This document shows, piece after piece, positions 34,569-49,600 of a stretch of DNA of 64,000 nt (within the stretch, counting starts at the first letter, position 1; the number at the start of each line of letters is the position of its first letter). Source of the stretch: Bolinopsis microptera (Eukaryota > Ctenophora > Tentaculata > Lobata > Bolinopsidae); assembly GCF_026151205.1 (NCBI RefSeq), contig NC_087079.1:1886028-1950027 (forward strand). The letters are read 5' to 3'. A model generated the notes under the pieces. The model did not search any database, was not told the origin of the DNA, and saw only the letters and a list, made by a program, of their open reading frames with translations. Both the position numbers and the translations under genes were made by a program.

Positions 34569-37500
34569 ATGAACATTGAACATTACAAAAGTGCTTCCTC
34601 GTCCCTGATATGAAGAAAAATGAAGTTAGCTATGGAGGAGACAATGGAAATAAACAATAAACATTCTGATATAGTTCACGATGGGATGTTTTATTTGTGA
34701 TACATGGTAGTAGGGGTTATCAAACTCAACTGACATTTTATTTTCGCCATTTCATCTCTAAGTCTTACGTTTCTAAACTTGCAGTTTTATTACTTGAATT
34801 GTAGTTGTTGGTTTATGGTTTAGATTACTTTTAAAATGACCATTGATTGTTATTAAATAATTTTGACTCTTACTCGCTTTTGCCAACATATCAACATATC
34901 AAATTAACAGCTAATACCAAAACTGACGGAACTAACACCTACACAACACACTATACAAGTATCAAATGACAGCTAAAAGCTACCAATAACCAGCTTCACA
35001 GTGAAACTTTAACTCGCAAATGGAATGCCACCCCGGATCCTATAGTTCCCCCTAATCCTGCCCTCTTAATCTAGGTCACTATTTCTCTCTCTAGCCCACT
35101 ATTGTATTACAGGGGGAATTAGATCTGACCTGGTCTCACTAGCACAGCCGGGTGTTTGTTTCCAGGCCGGCAACCTAGATACACTGTTAACTGGATGCTG
35201 TTAGATCATCTCTATCAGCGGCACTTGGCGGCACTTGTCAGCCTGATGGAGGTCATTTGTGTTGTGTCGTTAGTTCTTGTTTCTGTTACCTTCCTCGTTG
35301 CACTTCATTGGATTCTGGAATTGATGGTATCCAGATTAGATTAAGAGCAATTCGAGTTTGTACACCACACACGCACATTTTGTTTTTGCGAAGATCTGTT
35401 TGTTAGTTGGTTTAAATACATTTTTATTTAATTCTTTTAAAATTTAACCTAGTACTGCAATAATTGATCATAAAGTAGAGTCGTTCGAAAATATTTCCCC
35501 CAGCTGTAAAATATGATGGGCATTGGGCATCCAAACACGATAAACAAATAGTGAACTATGTCCGCAATTTCTTGGACCCACTTAATTAACTCGGTTGCTA
35601 GGGGACTGATTTTGGTTTCTATGGTGACCATGGCAACGTACAAAATTCAGAAGTCGCCATTCAACCTTAAAACTAACCAGAAAGTAACCTTTTACAGAAT
35701 AAAGTCTAGACAAATGGATTCAAAAAGTGCATCCTTACAATAATTTTGAAACACCCTGTACATCTGAATCCAAAGATTTATGAAAAAAACTTTATGAAAA
35801 ATGATTTGAGAACACACAAATCGATGGCAAAGAACTGCTCATATTTAAAAAAAATTGGTCATAAACTTCCGGTTATAATGAACAAAGCAAGAAATCAAAT
35901 CAATTTTGATTTCAGCAGAATGATATCACACTAAGTATCCTATTAAAATCTACATAACAAAAACTATTTGAGATATCTTATAAATATACAAATCAGTTTT
36001 CTTTGAATAAACTGTCAAATTTGCTTACATTGACTTTCAGGCTTCAACACCATCTGTCAGTGTCCCTTCTGTTCGTCTGATTTCCAACATTTATCGATAT
36101 CATATTAAATTGATGTTATCACCTATCGGTAGCACACCTTGCATCTTCGTCAGTCTAATATTCACTCACTGTGCGGAGAGATAAACGCCAGCCGCTCTCT
36201 CCGCCCAGTGTTCGATCGATGTAGTAAGACTTAAGAGTTATGAGGTAAAGCGTGACTCACGACCCAACTTTATAACTCATCACGCGTTCATGTCACGTGA
36301 CGCGCACTTTGATATCTAAACAATCACGTGACGTCACGTTGCGAGCGCGCTGCTGAGTGTAAGACGAGATTATGAGAACGTATAACGTGGTCCTACAATT
36401 ACACTGATGTGAGCTCCAAGGGGTTTGTTCATTTGACATTTCTTACACTCTACAGTTCGTTTTAGATTGTAGTTGTTGTGACTGTTAAACTGTTATAGTG
36501 ACCCCTGATTGTTATTTGCTTAAATCGGTTTCTTCTACTGCTTCTAGTGCTTTAAGTTAACAATCGTTGAATGATGTTTTTGGCCCCTTATGTTGTACGA
36601 TAAGTACGATTTATATTTTACACCCTAGTTTCTTATCAGAGATAAAGTGACAATACCACCCACTCCAGCTATAACGTGAACTCTACAGTGAGATTGTGGG
36701 AGTGAACACCTTGTCAAGCACTACAGTGACCAGTATACCAATCACACGTGCACTATAACCAATCACAGGCCACTATATAATACAATCTATAAAGCACATT
36801 CTATAGCACTTGTAACTCACAACAATCTCCAACACATCACGTCACGCTATGGCCACCTTTAAATTGATCATGTGTACTTGTTAAGCTTGCAATACAGGAC
36901 AATCCACCGCACGATAAATATTTTGTGTACTGGCTATTAAACAATACTACTATTAATACACGGAGAGAGACTAGAATGCTTTTCAAATGTTAAGTTGTTG
37001 TTGAGAGTGGTTTTGTTTTAGGTTGCAGGTTTTATGCTGTTTGCTGTTGTGGATTTAGTTTGTTTTTTGTTTTTGCTTAACTTTGAAACTCGGTCGATAG
37101 TTAAAATGTATGTTTTTAACTCTGCTCCAGAATGGCATCTCGTCCACGATCATAACAATGATCCGTTTTAAGGTTTCCGATTTTTGCAAAGGAGAAAGCC
37201 ACCTTCTCTAGTAGCGTCCTAAATGTGGTTTTATCATTTAACAGATCAAAGTGATATCTTTCCTGAGTTTTAAGTTCGAGACTTGATGAACAATTATATC
37301 TTCTCCAACACTCGAGTTTTACAGATCAATGAATCATGATCACTTGATCAGGTCACATCTCGACCCAATTTAAGTCAATACAATGCTTTGAATCAGCTAA
37401 TTTTTGTAACCTGTATGTCCGTTGAATATAGTACGCACGATTTCAGCTTAACGTCGATGTAACGTCAATATTGGAATGATGAATGACAAGCCCATGGTAT

Positions 37501-37619
37501 GAACTGGCATCCTCTACAAATAACCTGCTCGAGATAGTGTGTTACTTAGTAAACCAAACTGCTCGAGATAAGTCAGATAGTGTGTGACTAGGTGTAGTTC
37601 AGAGTGACTCCGTGTCAAG
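34569..37619. other. 3-kb gap without a supported gene
   Basis: Contains the polyadenylation signals of the upstream gene, a GC-richer patch with CACGTGACG motifs (36280-36350) and only small random-looking frames. The promoter of the LRR-SEFIR gene is presumably near its 3' end. Confidence 0.45.
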
Positions 37620-40600
37620 ATGATGTTCCAATTGCCCCCTCTAAAAGTCAACCTCCCCAAACCTAAACACAGAAAACAAGGTAAAAACACCACGTGACTC
37701 CGGGTAATAAACACGTGATGCTTGAGTGTTTTCTTGTTATTGAAACGTGAATCTGGTTAAATAACCTTCACTTTAACAATGCCTTCTTGTAGACGAATCA
37801 GTTCACCACGTCTTTCAACCCACTCAGTTATAAATCTTCTTCAATATAACAGCCACTGTCTGTGTTGGAAGTGTGACACGATAATGGTAGAAATAAGAAG
37901 GTAATGGTCAATAGAGGAAATGAAATATTCATGAATAATACCAGCTATATTGTCCCCTGCAGAGGTAGTAACAGAGAAGGTAATGGTCAATAGAGGAAAT
38001 GAAATATTCATGAATAATACCAGCTATATTGTCCCCCTGCAGAGGTAGTAACAGAGGACGGAAGAAGAGTGAAATGTTTGAGAAGAGACACCTACCTCGA
38101 CATGAGTCAGATGGCTCTCACCTTGTTCCCTAAGATGGTCCTCAGATGTGACGATCTAGAGACCCTCATATTCAACAGGAACTTCCTCAGGTCAGAAACA
38201 CTTCTGTGCTGGAGTATCTGGACTAAAATTACATAATCTGCGAGACTTGAATTTAATAAAATGACATAACCTCCGATACTTTAAATTAGGACGCTAACTG
38301 TTATAAATTGACAGCTCTCTGCTTTACATATTTAGGTGATATCAAGAATTGCTTGTAAGTGGTAGTTTTACTAATGTCATGTTTAAACAGGGAGATACCG
38401 AGGAAGATATCCCGTTTAGATTGCCTCGAGCTGCTGGATCTGTCGTACAACAGGTTCAGCGAGTTTCCTGAAGAGATCCTCACAGTGACCTCTCTGAAGG
38501 AGCTTGACCTTAGTCACAACAACATCTCATCTATACCTATTGATATCAGATATCTCAAATTTCTCAAGGTAGAAACATTTCAAGCCAGTGATTTATAAGA
38601 AGAAAAAAAAAGAACGTTTTAGTCATTACTTAATAATATTTCTTTTTAAAAAATGATTGACCATGCAGCACACCACAGTTTATTTTGATAATTAATTTTA
38701 CTATTTCATTAAACTCCCTGCAGGTTCTAAACTTAAGTAACAACAGAATTAAGAGACTACCCAACAATCTAAAGAACCTTCTCAGTCTAGTTTGTCTGAA
38801 CGTTTCTTGCAACAAGTTAGTCTACACAAACTAGAATACCGACCTGAATCTTTAAGTTGTCTTTTCGTCATTATGTCAATTCTTTACCTCAGTTAGTCCT
38901 TCCCCAAACCCTAACTCGGACCACAGGCCACATCTAGACCCCTCATTCCTTTTTCCCGTGATTACACTTTCTTAACATAGATTCTAATCAGGTTGGACGA
39001 GTACCCCTTGGCTCTATGTTCGAGTTTCGTACATCTACAAATATTAAAGTGCAGCCACAACTTTATAGTGGAGCTGCCGTATGAAGTGAGTGTCAGTTCT
39101 ACATAAATTGTACATTGTACATTGTACATTGTACATTGTACATTGTACATTGTACATTGTACATTTTACATTTTACATTTTGTACATTTGTACATTGTAC
39201 ATTGCACATTGTACATTGTTAATTGCACATTGTACATTGTACATTGTACATTGTACATTGTACATTGTACATTGCACATTGCACATTGTACATTGTACAT
39301 TGCACATTGTTTGTAGAGATAAGTTGTAGACTCATATAAGTGCAACTGTAGGTTTGGGTTATGAGAATGTCAACTGTAGGACTAAGATAAGCAAGATAAG
39401 GTCAAGTGTTAGATTGAGTCGGGTTCCAGCTCCACATCTTTATAATGTTTTTATCTTCATTTTATCTACATTCAAACAGATAATAAATATAAAGCGTAGG
39501 ATCAGTAATTCTTATTCCTGTTCATCGTTCTTATATTGCAACTGTTTGTCATGTTTATTGTTTATCATATTTTTATTCCATGGAAAAAAGTTAAAAATTA
39601 GCAAATTGTTAATAACCTGCTAATCTCTCAGATAATAATGTTACCTGAGCTGTGTTTGAAGCCGGACGCTGTGGACTTCAGTCACAACCCTCTAACCTTC
39701 CCCCCAATTGAAGTGTGCAACAGGGGATTTGAAGCTATGAGGAACTGGATAGAACCAAAGTGGCGGAATCTCAAGGAGTTTAAAAGGAGGAAGATTGTTG
39801 CTAATACTCTCAAATTTACTAAGACAAATATGACCAGGGTGAGATATTACCACAGTTAATGAACTTTACTACGGGCGGGTGGAACAAATTCTACTTAACA
39901 CGTGACAGCGACGGATTTTGTAAACTGATTAAACTTGAATTTTAACACACTCATCATAGTAAATATTATTTGTTATAAGTTTGAGTATCATGAAATATTC
40001 ACAGACAAGTATGTGGGACAAAGCACCCTCGGTGAATAGCAGCAAGGCAAGCTCTACTAACTTGCAGAAGATTCAAGATACTTCCGGATCAAAGAAATCC
40101 CAGAAGAGATCGAACGAAACTAAAGCTGACAAAACAGCCCAGAAAACTCCAAAAACGTCAGAATTAGCAAAGTCAAAAGGAGGCAAGGTGGTGAAGACGA
40201 CGAAGAAGAAGAAGACTTCATCTGTGGCACAGCTTCTCAAGAATGATAATCTGGAGATACTAAGTGGCGAACTAGATGACAGCAGTCGAGCTACTCTGGT
40301 CGAGGTATGGGCTCACTATCAGCACTTTCTATACTAGTCTAATCTGAACTAGATGATAGCAGTCGAGCTACTCTGGTCGAGGTATGGGCTCACTATCAGC
40401 ACTTTCTATACTAGTCTAATCTGCTAGATAGCAGTCGAGCTACTCTGGTCGAGGTATGGGCTCACTATCAGCACTTTCTATACTAGTCTAATGTCCTTTA
40501 GGAACTAGATGATAGCAGTCGAGCTACTCTGGTCGAGGTATGGGCTTCTTTACTACCAGCACTTTCTATACTAGTCTAATGTCCTTTAGGAACTAGATGA

Positions 40601-43600
40601 TAGTAGTCGAGCTACTCTGGTCGAGGTATGGGCTCACTATCAGCACTTTCTATACTAGTCTAATGTCCTTTAGGAACTAGATGATAGCAGTCGAGCTACT
40701 CTGGTCGAGGTATGGGCTCACTATCAGCACTTTCTATACTAGTCTAATGTCCTTTAGGAACTAGATGATAGCAGTCGAGCTACTCTGGTCGAGGTATGGG
40801 CTCACTATCAGCACTTTCTATACTAGTCTAATGTCCTTTAGGAACTAGATGACAGCAGTCGAGCTACTCTGGTCGAGGTATGGGCTCACTATCAGCACTT
40901 TCTATACTAGTCTAATGTCCTTTAGCAGTCGAGCTACTCTGGTCGAGGTATGGGCTCACTATCAGCACTTTCTATACTAGTCTAATCTGCTAATAGCAGT
41001 CGAGCTACTCTGGTCGAGGTATGGGCTCACTATCAGCACTTTCTATACTAGTCTAATGTCCTTTAGGAACTAGATGATAGCAGTCGGGCTACTCTGGTCG
41101 AGGTATGGGCTCACTATCAGCACTTTCTATACTAGTCTAATCTGCTAGATGATAGCAGTCGAGCTACTCTGGTCGAGGTATGGGCTTACTATCAGCACTT
41201 TCTATACTAGTCTAATCTGCTAGATGATAGCAGTCGGGCTACTCTGGTCGAGGTATGGGCTCACTATCAGCACTTTCTATACTAGTCTAATCTGCTAATG
41301 ATAGCAGTCGAGCTACTCTGGTCGAGGTATGGGCTCACTATCAGCACTTTCTATACTAGTCTAATGTCCTTTAGGAACACTATCAGTCGGGCTACTCTGG
41401 TCGAGGTATGGGCTCACTATCAGCACTTTCTATACTAGTCTAATCTGCTAATGATAGCAGTCGGGCTACTCTGGTCGAGGTATGGGCTCACTATCAGCAC
41501 TTTCTATACTAGTCTAATCTGCTAATGATAGCAGTCGGGCTACTCTGGTCGAGGTATGGGCTCACTATCAGCACTTTCTATACTAGTCTAATCTGCTAAT
41601 GATAGCAGTCGGGCTACTCTGGTCGAGGTATGGGCTCACTATCAGCACTTTCTATACTAGTCTAATCTGCTAATGATAGCAGTCGAGCTACTCTGGTCGA
41701 GGTATGGGCTCACTATCAGCACTTTCTATACTAGTCTAATCTGCTAATGATAGCAGTCGGGCTACTCTGGTCGAGGTATGGGCTCACTATCAGCACTTTC
41801 TATACTAGTCTAATCTGCTAATGATAGCAGTCGGGCTACTCTGGTCGAGGTATGGGCTCACTATCAGCACTTTCTATACTAGTCTAATCTGCTAATGATA
41901 GCAGTCGAGCTACTCTGGTCGAGGTATGGGCTCACTATCAGCACTTTCTATACTAGTCTAATCTGCTAATGATAGCAGTCGGGCTACTCCGGTCGAGGTA
42001 TGGGCTCACTATCAGCACTTTCTATACTAGTCTAATCTGCTAATGATAGCAGTCGGGCTACTCTGGTCGAGGTATGGGCTCACTATCAGCACTTTCTATA
42101 CTAGTCTAATCTGCTAATGATAGCAGTCGGGCTACTCTGGTCGAGGTATGGGCTCACTATCAGCACTTTCTATACTAGTCTAACTAGATGATAGCAGTCG
42201 GGCTACTCTGGTCGAGGTATGGGCTCACTATCAGCACTTTCTATACTAGTCTAATCTGCTAATGATAGCAGTCGAGCTACTCTGGTCGAGGTATGGGCTC
42301 ACTATCAGCACTTTCTATACTAGTCTAATGTCCTTTAGGAACACTATCCTATATGGTTGATATCTATTATTATTACATAGGCTAATCAAGCCTTATCAAG
42401 CCTAATCTAAGATTCTAGGTATGTATAACGATGAGTTCTTGTCAGGTTTATGGCGACGGTTCGAGTCCGGCCCTTCATCAGCTGTCCCCCCTCCCGGACT
42501 CCTGGACTCCAGCTGTAACCAAGACTCCCGGACTCGATACTCCGGAAGGAGAAGCCTGGTCTGGGGAGGACAGGGGGTATCTATCTGATGGGGACGTTCA
42601 GGAGTCGGTAAGTAAGGTGCTGAACCAAGTGGGAGGTGGATTATAATGTGTTATTCACATGAACTGCACTGAACAACTTGTATCTTATCTCAAAAACTCT
42701 CGATCATGAGAGGAAATGTCTTCAAGCTTCCAATATAACCTCACACCTGGCAAGGTTGTTAAATACGTCAAATTTTCGTGAAATAATACGTATTCGGTTC
42801 TAATAAAGAATACGTCGTAATACGCCGTAATACGGTAATTTCTATGGATTGTTAAATACGTCCACGAATACGCCATAATACGCCGTAATACGCTGATTTG
42901 TCAAAATTAAACATTACAGCTGCGCGCCACCCTCATCATTGATCATGCATTAAAGGAGTGCAGTTATACATGATAACTTAAATTTGTAATCAAATTTCAT
43001 GGATAATCCGATAAGCTAACATTTTTTGCGAAATTATCAATTACATATTAATACATATTTAATGATTTTGATGTTCAGAATTTAAAGACCGTCCGCGATC
43101 AATTTCAACTTCAAGCCACACCTTTTCGTAATACGTCAATTTTCGAGGATTAATACATATTCGTATTCCAATACGTATTCCCTCCTAATACGTATTTAAC
43201 AACCTTGCACACCTGTATCTACATCTGAGTACATCATAGCTATTAAAAAGTTAAAATACTCTTACAGGAACTACTAGATCTGATCAACCAGTCGTTCGAG
43301 CCCCCTGACCTGAGCCTGCCAGACTCAATGCTCAACATGAGTTGTAGTGGGGGAGGAGGTGGAATGTTAGAACACTGGCTTGGTAAGTTTATTAAGTATT
43401 TATTATCTGATATTTTAATTTCTTCTAATTTCTATTCACTGCATCATTTTTGAAAGCAAATCCCTTCTCAAAAAGGGATATAATGACAATTTGCTCGATA
43501 GGAAAGAATAATTTATGTAAAAGGTTACAATATTTAATAGCCAGATCCATTTATCACTCCTTATAGTTATATGTATGGTATGTTTGTAGTTAGATACGAA

Positions 43601-46600
43601 TGTTTTAAGTTGGATCCAACGTTTAAAAGTTCATTAATCAAGGTTCCACTTTGTTATTGTACTTTTATCGTTAGATTTAGCTTGATGTTATCGTTGCTAA
43701 CCCTTATAGAAGAGCTGATCTGTGTTTATTATTTTAGTATAAATTTTCAATTTGGAATCACCAAGTAATACTCAAAGATTAGGTTCCATGTTTTAAACAA
43801 TAAAAATAACGGTATTACGTATTATATAATATATTTAATATTATGCCCTTAAACACACAATTACAATCCCTTCAATAACAGTATGATTGTATCATGAATT
43901 GTGTTGTGCCGTTGAATTACGCTATCATGAATTGTGTTGTCCCGTTGAATTACGCTATCATGAATTGTGTTGTGCCGTGTAATCACGCTGTCATGAATTG
44001 TGTTGTCCCGTTGAATTACGCTATCATGAATTGTGTCGTGCCGTGTAATCACGCTGTCATGAATTGTGTTGTCCCGTTGAATTACGCTATCATGAATTGT
44101 GTCGTGCCGTGTAATCACGCTGTCATGAATTGTGTTGTCCCGTTGAATTACGCTATCATGAATTGTGTCGTGCCGTGTCATCACGCTGTCATGAATTGTG
44201 TTGTCCCGTTGAATTACGCTGTCATGAATTGTGTCGTGCCGTGTAATCACGCTGTCATGAATTGTGTTGTCCCGTTGAATTACGCTATCATGAATTGTGT
44301 CGTGCCGTGTAATCACGCTGTCATGAATTGTGTTGTCCCGTTGAATTACGCTATCATGAATTGTGTCGTGCCGTGTAATCACGCTGTCATGAATTGTGTT
44401 GTGCCGTTGAATTACGCTATCATGAATTGTGTCGTGCCGTGTAATCACGCTGTCATGAATTGTGTTGTCCCGTTGAATTACGCTATCATGAAATGTGTCG
44501 TGCCGTATAATCACGCTGTCATGAATTGTGTTGTCCCGTTGAATTACGCTATCATGAATTGTGTCGTGCCGTGTAATCACGCTGTCATGAATTGTGTTGT
44601 CCCGTTGAATTACGCTATCATGAATTGTGTTGTGCCGTTGAATTACGCTGTCATGAATTGTGTTGTCCCGTTGAATTACGCTATCATGAATTGTGTTGTG
44701 CCGTTGAATTACGCTATCATGAATTGTGTCGTGCCGTGTAATCACGCTGTCATGAATTGTGTTGTCCGTTGAATTACGCTATCATGAATTGTGTTGTGAC
44801 GTTGAATTACGCTATCATGAATTGTGTTGTACCGTTTAATCACGATGTCATGAATTGTGTCATGAGGATATCACATAAGAGTATCTCAAGTACTAATAAT
44901 AAGATGAGGACATAAATGATTTTAATTAATACCCCTCGATGTATTATTAAAAAGACAATAAATACTAAAGTTATGCCCTATTCTGACAGCTGATAAAATG
45001 CAAACCCCATTAATTGTCCCTACACGTACCTTCTACCGTTGTGATAGTTATGCTTTGATCATCTTCTCAAGAACAGCTGTGCTAGACTCTAATTCAGGGA
45101 TAGACTTATTGCATCTCTTAGTGTCCAGTATAAGCCGCTGGAGGAGAAGGTCCTTATCGTACAGTTCCTTCCTGGTGGCTTCCCTCACGTTGATACAGTT
45201 AGCGTTCAGTTTCAGGAGTTGCTCTCTGGCAGTCTGGACTTTCTTTTCCCAGGTCGTTACCTGGAACTTCAGTTTGGCGAGGATGTTGTCTACTTTGTTC
45301 ATCTCGGTTTCATAGATCTTCTTGACTTCCTCCCTCTCGTTTTTGTTGTGCTCGACTTCGTTCTTCAGCTCCTCGATCTGAAGTCTGTGCACCTCAACTG
45401 GGTCACACTTCTTCTCAATGTTCACCTTCTTGGTGCACAACTTAGACTCCTGGAACTGCAGCTTCTGCTTGTGACGTCTCTGGGTATCGTAGTCTTCTTC
45501 CTGTGTCTTCTTCTTCTGCACGTGTTCTTCTTTCAGACTGGAAACTTTAGATTCCAGACCCTTGTTCTTCTCCACCAAAGCTGCTGTCTCCTCCTTCAAG
45601 GAATCTACATCCAACTGTAGCTTCTCGATCTCAGCCTCAGCTGCACGCTTGTCCTCGATCGTCTTGGTTCGGGTGTCCTCGGTTTCACGGTCGATGGCCC
45701 TCTTCTGGAGTCTGAGCTCCTCGTGGGTTGCTTTCAGTTGGTCGAGTTCAGAAGACATGATGGTGTTTTGAAAGTGGTACCTATAAAGTTGGAGATTTAG
45801 TTGTGGTTCAACGGTAAAAGTTTATAACTATAGTATCTGAGAATTAACGGACAATTTAAACGTGGATTTGCAAATCTATTATCAAAAGTACAGAAAGAAG
45901 AAAGGAAACGAATCATATTAATCAATATCTACGAATACTGCTGAAAAGATTGAAAAATGATATGCTGCCTCTATCTTACAAGAGTATTTATACTCACAAT
46001 TATTAATTGGTTAATAACAATCCCCCGATACAGCCTTCTTCTGTGTCACCCGCAATTTATTTTAAATAATTAATAAATAACAAATTTAATTGCCATTCAA
46101 TTTTATAATTATAGTCCTGAATAGTATGAATGGGTCGTTCCTTCAACTTGTCTTGTCTGAAATGATGACCAATCTATTTAATCAACATCCTAATTAATTG
46201 CTATTCAGAAATAGCGATAATTACCTTTTATCACTACCAACACGGAAATAAACCTCATTATCATTATGGAGTGCGCTATTTTAGGAGTTCAAGCAGACCC
46301 ATTAGGACAGTGGACAGTTATGGGATACAATGCATGATCGGATACAGGGGATGAGAGGGAGAAGGACGTATTAGTCGAATAAAGGACAATATAGTACAGG
46401 GTTGAAGAGTCTGCGGCTGGGGAGGGGGGGGGGGGGTTAGGGTTAGGTGAAGTCACTAAAAATTACAACACCTCCTACAGTTTACCTTGAAAAGGAGGAG
46501 ACCAATTTTAGGGGCCACATTCATTTAACAATCTAACTTCTGTATAGTGTATGACCAGAGATACTCACACAATCAATTGTTCTCACTTTGTTGCACGTGC

Positions 46601-49600
46601 AGGAACGGTACAGAGCATGACGATGTCTGATCCCACCATGACACGTGACCCGTCGTGTGCCAGCACAGAGTTTGAGGGGAGCAGTCAGTTAGTTAACGCT
46701 TTTACCCCCTTCTCTGATGTCAAGATCACCAAGTAAGGATGTTCTTGCTGTTATTATGAAAATATAGTTTATGTTTAGAATGAATAAACTAATAAAAGTA
46801 AACTGAATTATATCTTACCGTAGATAAAATAGTACTTCTTATATTTCATTTTATAAAACGAAACAAAAAACCCCGTACCTGCCAGGAACTCGCCAGAAGA
46901 TAGTGGAGGAAGTGAAGAAGAAGAAGAGGATGACGAGGAGGATGAAGAGGATGTATCTCAGTCCTATCGGGAGGAACTGTTAGGAGTTGGGGACATGTCC
47001 CGACATTCCATCTCTACTCCAGGTAAAGGGTTGGGTGTGTTCGGATCTCCTCAAAGTTTAAACTTTGAATTGAAGGTAGAGATCGGTTTTCAAAGATGTA
47101 AAAACTTGACTTGTAAATTAGTTCAAGGCTGATCAAGTCTATTTCTAACGTCGGTAGGTTAATGTGGATTTGTTAGTATGTACTTTTAAACTATTTGTTA
47201 ACGACGGGGCTGAATTAAACTCACTACAGAACTAGATAGATTGTCTGTCATCTTCTCTGAAGACGATGCTAAACCATCCCAGCAAAGTAGGTTCGCTTGT
47301 TGTCATGGTGACAATGTAGTGTTACTATTTGTTGTTATTTACGACAAGTGAAACAATGTTGTTATTTTTTCTTCAAAATAAGTGAAACATTGCTGTTATA
47401 TCTTCTAATTATGAAGCTGAAAGATTTTGACTCCATTGAGCTGCTTACGTGTTTCGGGTCTAATCTTATTTTTAATATTTTGTGAACACGATAGAATTGC
47501 TTACTGCTTAATTGTGCTCAGTTCGTCTTCCATTGTTTTTCAAAAAGGACGGAATTCAATTATTTTTGTGGTTGTTTAAGGGGGGGGGGGTCAATGGGTA
47601 TTTTTTTGTGAAACTTGATTTCGAGATAGTAGTTGACCAACAAACTAGGACCAGTGACCGAACTTTTGAGGGGGTCCCGGACCCCAACCGCCAAACGGTG
47701 CGCGCAGGGCAGCCACGCCCATATTTGGTCCAAATTAGGCCCAATTTAGCCAAATACCCTGAACATACCCAAAACCCAGGTTTATGGTGCTCTACTTGTA
47801 GCTAGTGGTCTCCTGAACTCGTATATGAAATTTCATCAAGATTGGACAAAAAATGACTGAGTTATGAGCCAAAAACCATATGCCCATATTTGGGCATACG
47901 CACCAAATTTGGTAGATTTCGTCCCATAAATTGGTCAAATATCAATATTTTTGGATGAGACTTACTTTATATGAAAGGTAAGCCTAAACTACATATTCTC
48001 TGTAAGTTATAGCTTTATATCTGTTTAAATGTGGATACTAAGGCGAAAAAACCACAAAAAATGAACTAAATTGCCCATATCTCGGTTCGCGATATTCGCG
48101 GAATTGATCTCACCAAAATTGTAACAACTCAATCAGTTTTCAAAATTTTTGCATGAAATTTTTGAAATCGACTCGAAATCGCATTTCGACCTTATTTTAA
48201 GAACGGATTTTTGATTTAGGCCTCAAAAAAAATTTGGCGGCCAAATTCTGAATTTCTGTAATATAATTTTGGAATTTGGCCGCCAAATTTTTTTTGAGGC
48301 CTAAATCAAAAATCCGTTCTTAAAATAAGGTCGAAATGCGATTTCGAGTCGATTCCAAAAATTTCATGCAAAAATTTTGAAAACTGATTGAGTTGTTACA
48401 ATTTTGGTGAGATCAATTCCGCGAATATCGCAAACCGAGATATGGGCAATTTAGTTCATTTTTTGTGGTTTTTTCGCCTTAGTATCCACATTTAAACAGA
48501 TATAAAGCTATAAATTACAGAGAATATGTAGTTTAGGCTTACCTTTCATATAAAGTAAGTTTCATTCAAAAATATTGATATTTGACCAATTTATGGGACG
48601 AAATCTACCAAATTTGGTGCGTATGCCCAAATATGGGCATATGGTTTTTGGCTCATAACTCAGTCATTTTTTGTCCAATCTTGATGAAATTTCATATACG
48701 AGTTCAGGAGACCACTAGCTACAAGTAGAGCACCATAAACCTGGGTTTGGGGCATGTACAGGGTATTTGGCTAAATTGGGCCTAATTTGGACCAAATATG
48801 GGCGTGGCTGCCCTGCGCGCACCGTTTGGCGGTTGGGGTCCGGGACCCCTTCAAAAGTTCGGTCACTGGTCCTAGTTTGTTGGTCAACTGCTATCTCGAA
48901 ATCAAGTTTCACAAAAAAATACCCATTGGCCCCCCCCCCCTTAATAATGTAAAGTGTTTAGGAAATCGCTACTTTTGCATGAAAAAGTCGCAATTATTTG
49001 CGTGGATGTGGTTTTGTGGGAGATTGTTCTGAAAAACTTTGTTTTGTTTTTGTGGTCTGTCCAACATGTGCCTATTCATTCGTTCTAAAAAACTTGCTTT
49101 AGAGAAATCATTTTTAACATGTTATTATGAGATTAAAATGAAGCAATTTCTCTGAACAGCCGGACAAAAGGAGGAGGTTCGGGGCAAAGTTAAGAAACAG
49201 GCCAAAATAATGCGAAGAAGCAGTGTCATGTCTGCTGTCTCTACTATCTCCGAAGCAAACACCATCACCTCCACTAAGGTAACACCATCACCTCCACACA
49301 CATCACATATCTAACGATCAAATAAATAGTTAATGTGCTGATCCATGATCTCAAAACTTATCTAAAACAGTTATGTATCACGTGACTTACTGTTAACAAG
49401 CTCCCTATCTGTAGAAACAACACATTACAGGGCACGAAAAAGAAGAAGAGGAAAAAGAAGAAGAAGAAGTTGACGAGACAAGAATCAGAGCTAGAGATTT
49501 ACTCCAGGATCCCCTACAAACCCCTTCTGATCGCACCCCGCATGGTTCCTACTACGCGGGGCCTAAAAACATGGGCTTACTTTAACGAACCTAAATCCTG

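Noticed and set aside
35156-35934. Short plus-strand frames in the 34.6-37.6 kb gap
   Set aside because: No splice phase agreement, no domain, and composition like the surrounding non-coding DNA.
43861-44772. 292-294 codon frames on both strands
   Set aside because: A 33-bp tandem repeat without stops keeps frames open on both strands; no start context, splice link or domain.
46421-46449. Interstitial telomere (TTAGGG)
   Set aside because: Only two imperfect units after a poly-G run.
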